Below, piece after piece: positions 58,600-64,000 of a stretch of 64,000 bases of DNA; the first letter of the stretch is position 1; each line of letters opens with the position of its first letter. Under the pieces are notes generated by a model that was given only the letters and a program-made list of their open reading frames with translations, did no database searches and had not been told where the DNA came from. The position numbers and the translations under genes are program-made. The DNA lies in the NCBI GenBank assembly GCA_012861695.1, contig JAAOOA010000124.1:32501-96500 (forward strand). The letters run 5' to 3'. The DNA comes from Trematomus loennbergii (taxonomy: Eukaryota > Chordata > Actinopteri > Perciformes > Nototheniidae).

Positions 58600-59780
58600 A
58601 GAGAAATGAATCACTTTAAATACATCCTGTGGAGGTGTTTCAGCTATTCTGTCTGTATTTATTTTCTATAACAGAGGTTACAGTAGGCTATCGTAGCAAA
58701 AATTACTACCAGATTTCTGATTCTCGTTGAGAGTATTTAAATTAACAAATCAGGTCCAAATAACCTATCATTCAAGGCTTGATGCATTTCATGTAAATCT
58801 GAAGCAATAAGAGCCGATTTTGTGATGTCTTGTTTTTAGTTTTCGTCCTATTGCCAGGTCCGATTGTTTTGTTGTTAAACTGTTTTTTTCATCAGCTTTC
58901 GTAAATAAAAGCTTATTTTTGGTTATCTATTTCTGACTCACTTTTACTGCGTTTGAGTCCGACATCCGGCCAAAGCCCTGACATAAAGTCTCTGCTCATT
59001 TGTAGAAGAGGCCGTTAAATACATGTTTATAACTGATGGATATCACTCATTATTAATATATCCACAAATCAAAGCCTGTATGACCAGCTACAGATTATTA
59101 TGTAATATGTTCAGACACCATGGACCGAATAGAGCCACTGAAAATGAAAAAATAAATCTAATTTAGTCCAGTGTATATCCTCTAAACAACAGGAACATAA
59201 TCTGTATTAACTATAAAGAGGTTATTTGGGAGAAATCATTTACTTGTTATCATCTTTAAAGTTGGCAAATATTTTTAATTCTTACATTATAGTTGCCTAT
59301 TACACATCCAATAAAGGAGTAACACATACAGTAATGTATTATAATAAGAGGCTCGTTATCTATCATAGGCTAGTTAAAATATCCATATGAAAGGCCTATT
59401 GCTATTACATTCTGAATTGTATACACTTAACAAGGCCTAAACTGCAAAAAGTGTCTCACAGTCTCTACATTTCAAAGGGGATCAAGACAGATCAGAAAAG
59501 GTTTAGGCTTCCAGAAGCAACCACAGTGACAGAAAGGGCCCAACAATGAATGAATGAAGTGTAAAAATTAAATGTATATATTGTAGTGACTTCATTTTAA
59601 ACAGTAATATTGTTCTGGTGATGCTCAGATAGCTGTCCTGTATTCTGATAGGTTCCATTCACAAGAAAGCTCTTTGTTTGTTACACATCTTAAGGGGACA
59701 CTAATGACATTATGACTGATAGATGTGAAAAGGTGATTCTGTTATTTAATGTCTTGATTTTTCATTGTGCATTATTTCAT
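58600..59780. other. Unassigned non-coding stretch
   Basis: Nothing recognised. Confidence 0.4.
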
Positions 59781-59782
59781 AG

Positions 59783-60274
59783 GATGTGATACCATACTGA
59801 GTCACGCAAAGGAGAGATTTTCCTTCACCAAACACCTCATCAGCTCCACCCTCCTGCAAGGAGACCTGTTCCAGCAACACAGCCGAACATTCCCTGAAAC
59901 AGCGCTGGAAACAACTGTGGAGGCCTACCCTCTACTGGACAAGGCAAAGCCAAGACGGAACTGTCCCTCGTCTAAGACAATGACCAGTTCAGGGCTTGCA
60001 GTGGTGCTGTTACTCTGCTCCAGTTCTTTATTGACAATAATCTGCAGGAGACATTCACAGAGACAGTCAGTCTTCTGAAGGTTCTTGTAACCACACCCAT
60101 GGCTACGGCTGAGGCAGAGAGGTGCTTTCCACTCTGAAAAGGATCAAGACTTTGAACAGCATGACACGGGATCGCCTGAATGCTCTGGCTATGCTGTCAA
60201 TTGAGAAAAAACTCATTAGGAGCATTCCTGACTTCAACACCAGAGTCATTGAGAGGTTTGCCACTCAGAAGGAG

Positions 60275-60275
<1 letters not shown>
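59783..60275 (+). pseudogene. hAT transposase 3' exon, frameshifted
   Basis: After a TTTCATAG acceptor the frame reads SHAKERFSFTKHLISSTLLQ. Later parts in other frames contain TTPMATAEAERCFS, LKRIKTL and LNALAMLSIEKKLI, the C-terminal hAT dimerisation region of ZMYM1-like hAT transposases. At least two frame breaks lie near 59960 and 60110-60150. The coding similarity runs into a CA tract at 60276. Confidence 0.7.
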
Positions 60276-60338
<63 letters not shown>

Positions 60339-60363
60339 ACACACACCACACACACACACCACA

Positions 60364-60421
<58 letters not shown>

Positions 60422-60422
60422 T
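60276..60422. repeat. CA microsatellite
   Basis: CA tract with CC and AA breaks. Confidence 0.98.
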
Positions 60423-60551
60423 GTGTGTTTTATGTGTATTCTAAAAGGGACACATTCAATTTATTTCCTTCTTTTCCTCCAGATGTTGTAGTTCTCTAAC
60501 TGGCCTGTTGAGGGCATCCTCTGCCTTCCTTAAACCTACAGATCTCCATCT

Positions 60552-60553
<2 letters not shown>

Positions 60554-60631
<78 letters not shown>

Positions 60632-60652
60632 CACACACACAACACACACACT
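60554..60652. repeat. CA microsatellite
   Basis: CA tract with three ACAACAC breaks. Confidence 0.97.
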
Positions 60653-60659
60653 TCATCTT

Positions 60660-62645
60660 AGTTCCTGTGATCCCATTTGGCTTTGTACATAGTTGTATTT
60701 TGATGTATATTATATAGTTGAGTTTTGACAGCATCCATCAAACTAGATTTGTTGCCTTAATGCTCTGTTTCTAATATTTCTGTGTTTCTGAACCACATCT
60801 GTGTCTGCATATACTGTTCGTATTTAGTCTCCTGATTTTAAATGGGAATTAAATCATTTGAGTGTTCCCAAAGCCCCGGTGTTCTGCAGTTTGTGTGGGC
60901 ATACTGTACTGTTGCACAGTTTATGCTGTAGAAACTATGTCCAGGACAAGGTGTTTGGAAGTTTTGGAAGATTCATAGCTAACCACACTGAAGTTATGGA
61001 GGTATTGATCAGTCTTCTCATATTTTTAAGCCTCAATTTGTCCTTCCCCCCCCCCTCTAACATCACCAGAAGTCATCATTTAAGGGGTCATTTCTCAACA
61101 TTTCCACAGCCCCAACTCAAATATTCTCCACCAGCCGCCACTGACCTTTAAAATAAAATACAATGAAAAAAACAAGTGTCCGCACGTTGTGATTTGACAG
61201 TTATATTTCTGAGTTTAGATTTTTCCGAGCGGTCCCTGAAGGCATCATGAGTTTCCTCTCCTCCTACAGTAAATGAGTTCACTTTAAACTGCAGGTAGAC
61301 TCAGTTCGGTAAACACTGTCCGGTTAAACACTGACGGTAAACACTGACCGGTAATAAACTCCTAAATTACGGTGCATCTTCACGGAATATCAGACCCTCT
61401 TCTGCTCGGTGAGTGAAACACTTTATTCCGTTTTTAACTGAAGTCCATTAAAGTGATTGTGTCCTATGGTTTCGGAGACTGCGGTGCATTGTGGACTTTT
61501 GATGTTCTTTAATACATGTTTAATTAAAGTCTGATGTTCTGGTGTTCAGCGAGAAGAGAGACAGTCAGAAAGTCACATTTAATGTCACTTAAATTTACTT
61601 TAAATGCTGATTATTTCCCCCAAAATTTGGTTTTCAGTCACATCCTTAATAACACACTTTCAGCATCACTTCTTCACATTTCCAGGATCTTCTGGATCCA
61701 TCTTCCAGCCTTTTTAACTTCACATTTTTAACCTGTTAGAATTAAGGAGTCTTCTTGTTGTCTGAGTTTTGGAATATTTTGTGATTTTTATTGAGTTTCC
61801 AGGAGCTTTTGGATGAAATGTTGGATTCAAACTCATTTCCCGGACTTCTTGTAGTACTTTTGGGGATTCTTTATGAGTTTGGAGGATATTAGGTGAATTT
61901 TTACGAGTTTATTTGACATTTCTGATGATATTTTCCAACTATAAATTAGTGTTTGTATATGTTGTGATGCTTAATGAGTTTTTTGATGATATTTGAAACT
62001 ATAAAGGAGTGTTTATATGATGTATGGGATTTTTCAATCAGTTTCTAGGAGATTTTGGTGTTATAAGTGAGTATCCAGAGATTTTTGGAGGATATCTAGA
62101 GATAATTAATGACTTTCGATGATTCTATAAATAATTTGTGATTTTTAATGAGTTTCCAGGACCTTTTGTAGTTTCTTTTTAAATGACTTCCATGAGTTGT
62201 GATATTTGGGATTTGTAATGAGTTTAAATGGGTTTCTAGAGGATATGTGAGTATAAAGAGTTCCCATGAGTTTCTGTGAGATATTTTGGGATAACGAAAG
62301 ATTTCCAGTAGTTTATGTGAGTATTTTAGGTAAGGAATGAGTTTCCAGGTGTTTTGTGGTCATTGACTTCATTTCAAGCCTGTTTTAAGAGGTGTGTGTG
62401 GTTTTTGATCAGTGTAATGTTTCCAGGGGCATTTGAGGTGATGCAGCAACATGAGGAATACTTCTTCTACTTTATTAAGAATGACTTTAGTCCACATTGT
62501 GTCATTGAGTCGTATGTTTACTACTCAAAGAGATCCCAGGGTATAGGCAGCAGATGGAACAAGACCTCATCAGAAAGCTTCACAGTTTTTCAGACTTTTC
62601 AACATATTATGATTTATTCACCTCTGACTGCAGAGAACTCACTCA
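60660..62645. other. Unassigned AT-rich stretch
   Basis: No gene. 61740-62350 carries loosely repeated GAGTTTCCAGGA and GTGATTTTTAATGAG words, suggesting an old degenerate tandem repeat. Confidence 0.4.
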
Positions 62646-62895
62646 AGGTTCAAGGTTCTTTATTTGTCAAACGAACATAGCTACAGTGTATTTATGTCGA
62701 TGAAAATCTTGTGTCTGCAGGCTTCTCCAACAGTGCAACAAAACACAGATAAACAGACAAATATAGTGCAAGTAAATAGTAAATACAAGAAGAAAAATAG
62801 GTTTAAAAAAGTGAAATAGTGCAATAAGAGTCTATATGCAAGTCATTGAAATATGGTATATTAGGTAAATAGATAAATAATTGTAAAATAATTGT
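62646..62895 (-). repeat. Interspersed retroposon 3' end
   Basis: TTCAAGGTTCAAGGTTCTTT at the left, then GATGAAAATCTTGTGTCTGC and CAGGCTTCTCCAACAGTGCA. It resembles a frequent fish LINE 3' UTR in minus orientation whose tail is made of TTCAAGG units. Family not settled. Confidence 0.5.
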
Positions 62896-62938
62896 TAAGT
62901 AGCAGTGAGGGTTAGGGGTTAACCCTCACTGCTACTTA
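62896..62938. repeat. Perfect 19-bp hairpin
   Basis: Arms 62896-62914 and 62920-62938 are exact reverse complements (TAAGTAGCAGTGAGGGTTA) with loop GGGGT. Confidence 0.95.
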
Positions 62939-62996
62939 GTTGAGTTTCTCCTTTCTTATAAAAGACCTGTAGTTTGGATTCTGTTGTATTTTGGCT

Positions 62997-63837
<841 letters not shown>

Positions 63838-63952
63838 AGATTCCCAAACTCTCAGCTGATGTTCTGAAGACAGTAACGTCTCTGTCTCTGAGTAACTCCT
63901 CATTGTCCTGCATTTCCTGTTATGGAGTTCAACTCTGCTGTACAATCTGTTT

Positions 63953-63956
<4 letters not shown>

Positions 63957-64000
<44 letters not shown>
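63957..64000. repeat. TG microsatellite reaching the window end
   Basis: Pure TG repeat cut by the edge. Confidence 0.97.

Overview
This window reads as a stretch of teleost fish chromosome made almost wholly of transposable elements and simple repeats. The signs are eukaryotic: splice sites, AATAAA signals, long dinucleotide arrays, and a mix of families (BEL/Pao, DIRS, L2/Maui-like LINE, Harbinger, ISL2EU-like, hAT and a non-autonomous LTR element) that co-occur in ray-finned fish. I see no rRNA, tRNA, CRISPR array or bacterial gene. The only evidence of host genes is a set of three small exons near 55.9-58.5 kb that look like parts of immunoglobulin-superfamily immune receptors.

Layout. 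1-8022: a BEL/Pao LTR retrotransposon (left LTR cut by the window edge) with a tRNA-Tyr-type primer site, gag, protease, RT, RNase H and integrase. Its LTRs are almost identical, yet gag-pol carries four frameshifts. 8200-8794: a small DNA transposon bounded by CTACA duplications that holds a perfect 75-base palindrome. 9.6-10.2 kb: short interspersed repeats, one a 5'-truncated LINE tail with a 16-base target duplication. 10283-13449: two convergent gene relics, a SWIM plus YqaJ-like nuclease gene and a 327-codon DDE transposase, probably the two genes of one ISL2EU-type transposon. A 765-bp Harbinger MITE sits exactly at the transposase stop codon. 13981-19733: a minus-strand DIRS tyrosine-recombinase retrotransposon with inverted terminal repeats and an internal complementary region. 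20638-25902: an L2/Maui-like LINE with an SGNH-esterase ORF1 and an endonuclease-RT ORF2, both broken.

26.5-37.3 kb: fragments of hAT, MITE and LINE, long CA/TG arrays, a 1.2-kb inverted-repeat element (32010-33184) and a hAT transposase pseudogene (33402-34655). 37294-40840: a decayed Harbinger transposon with a Myb-like exon on plus and transposase exons on minus, split by a second copy of the MITE. 42.4-43.4 kb: a GA-rich minisatellite and a 301-bp tandem pair. 43623-49856: a complete non-autonomous LTR element on minus (5-bp duplication GTTCA). It has no polymerase and a repeat-built reading frame, and a 1169-bp MITE lies in its 5' LTR. 50-64 kb: mostly unassigned sequence, microsatellites, the receptor exons, a hAT 3' exon (59783-60275) and an 840-bp TCTA/TC array.

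The genes do not form pathways. They are selfish elements nested in one another, and most are broken by single-base indels. Because the BEL LTRs differ only by indels, some of these frameshifts may be assembly indel errors rather than true decay.
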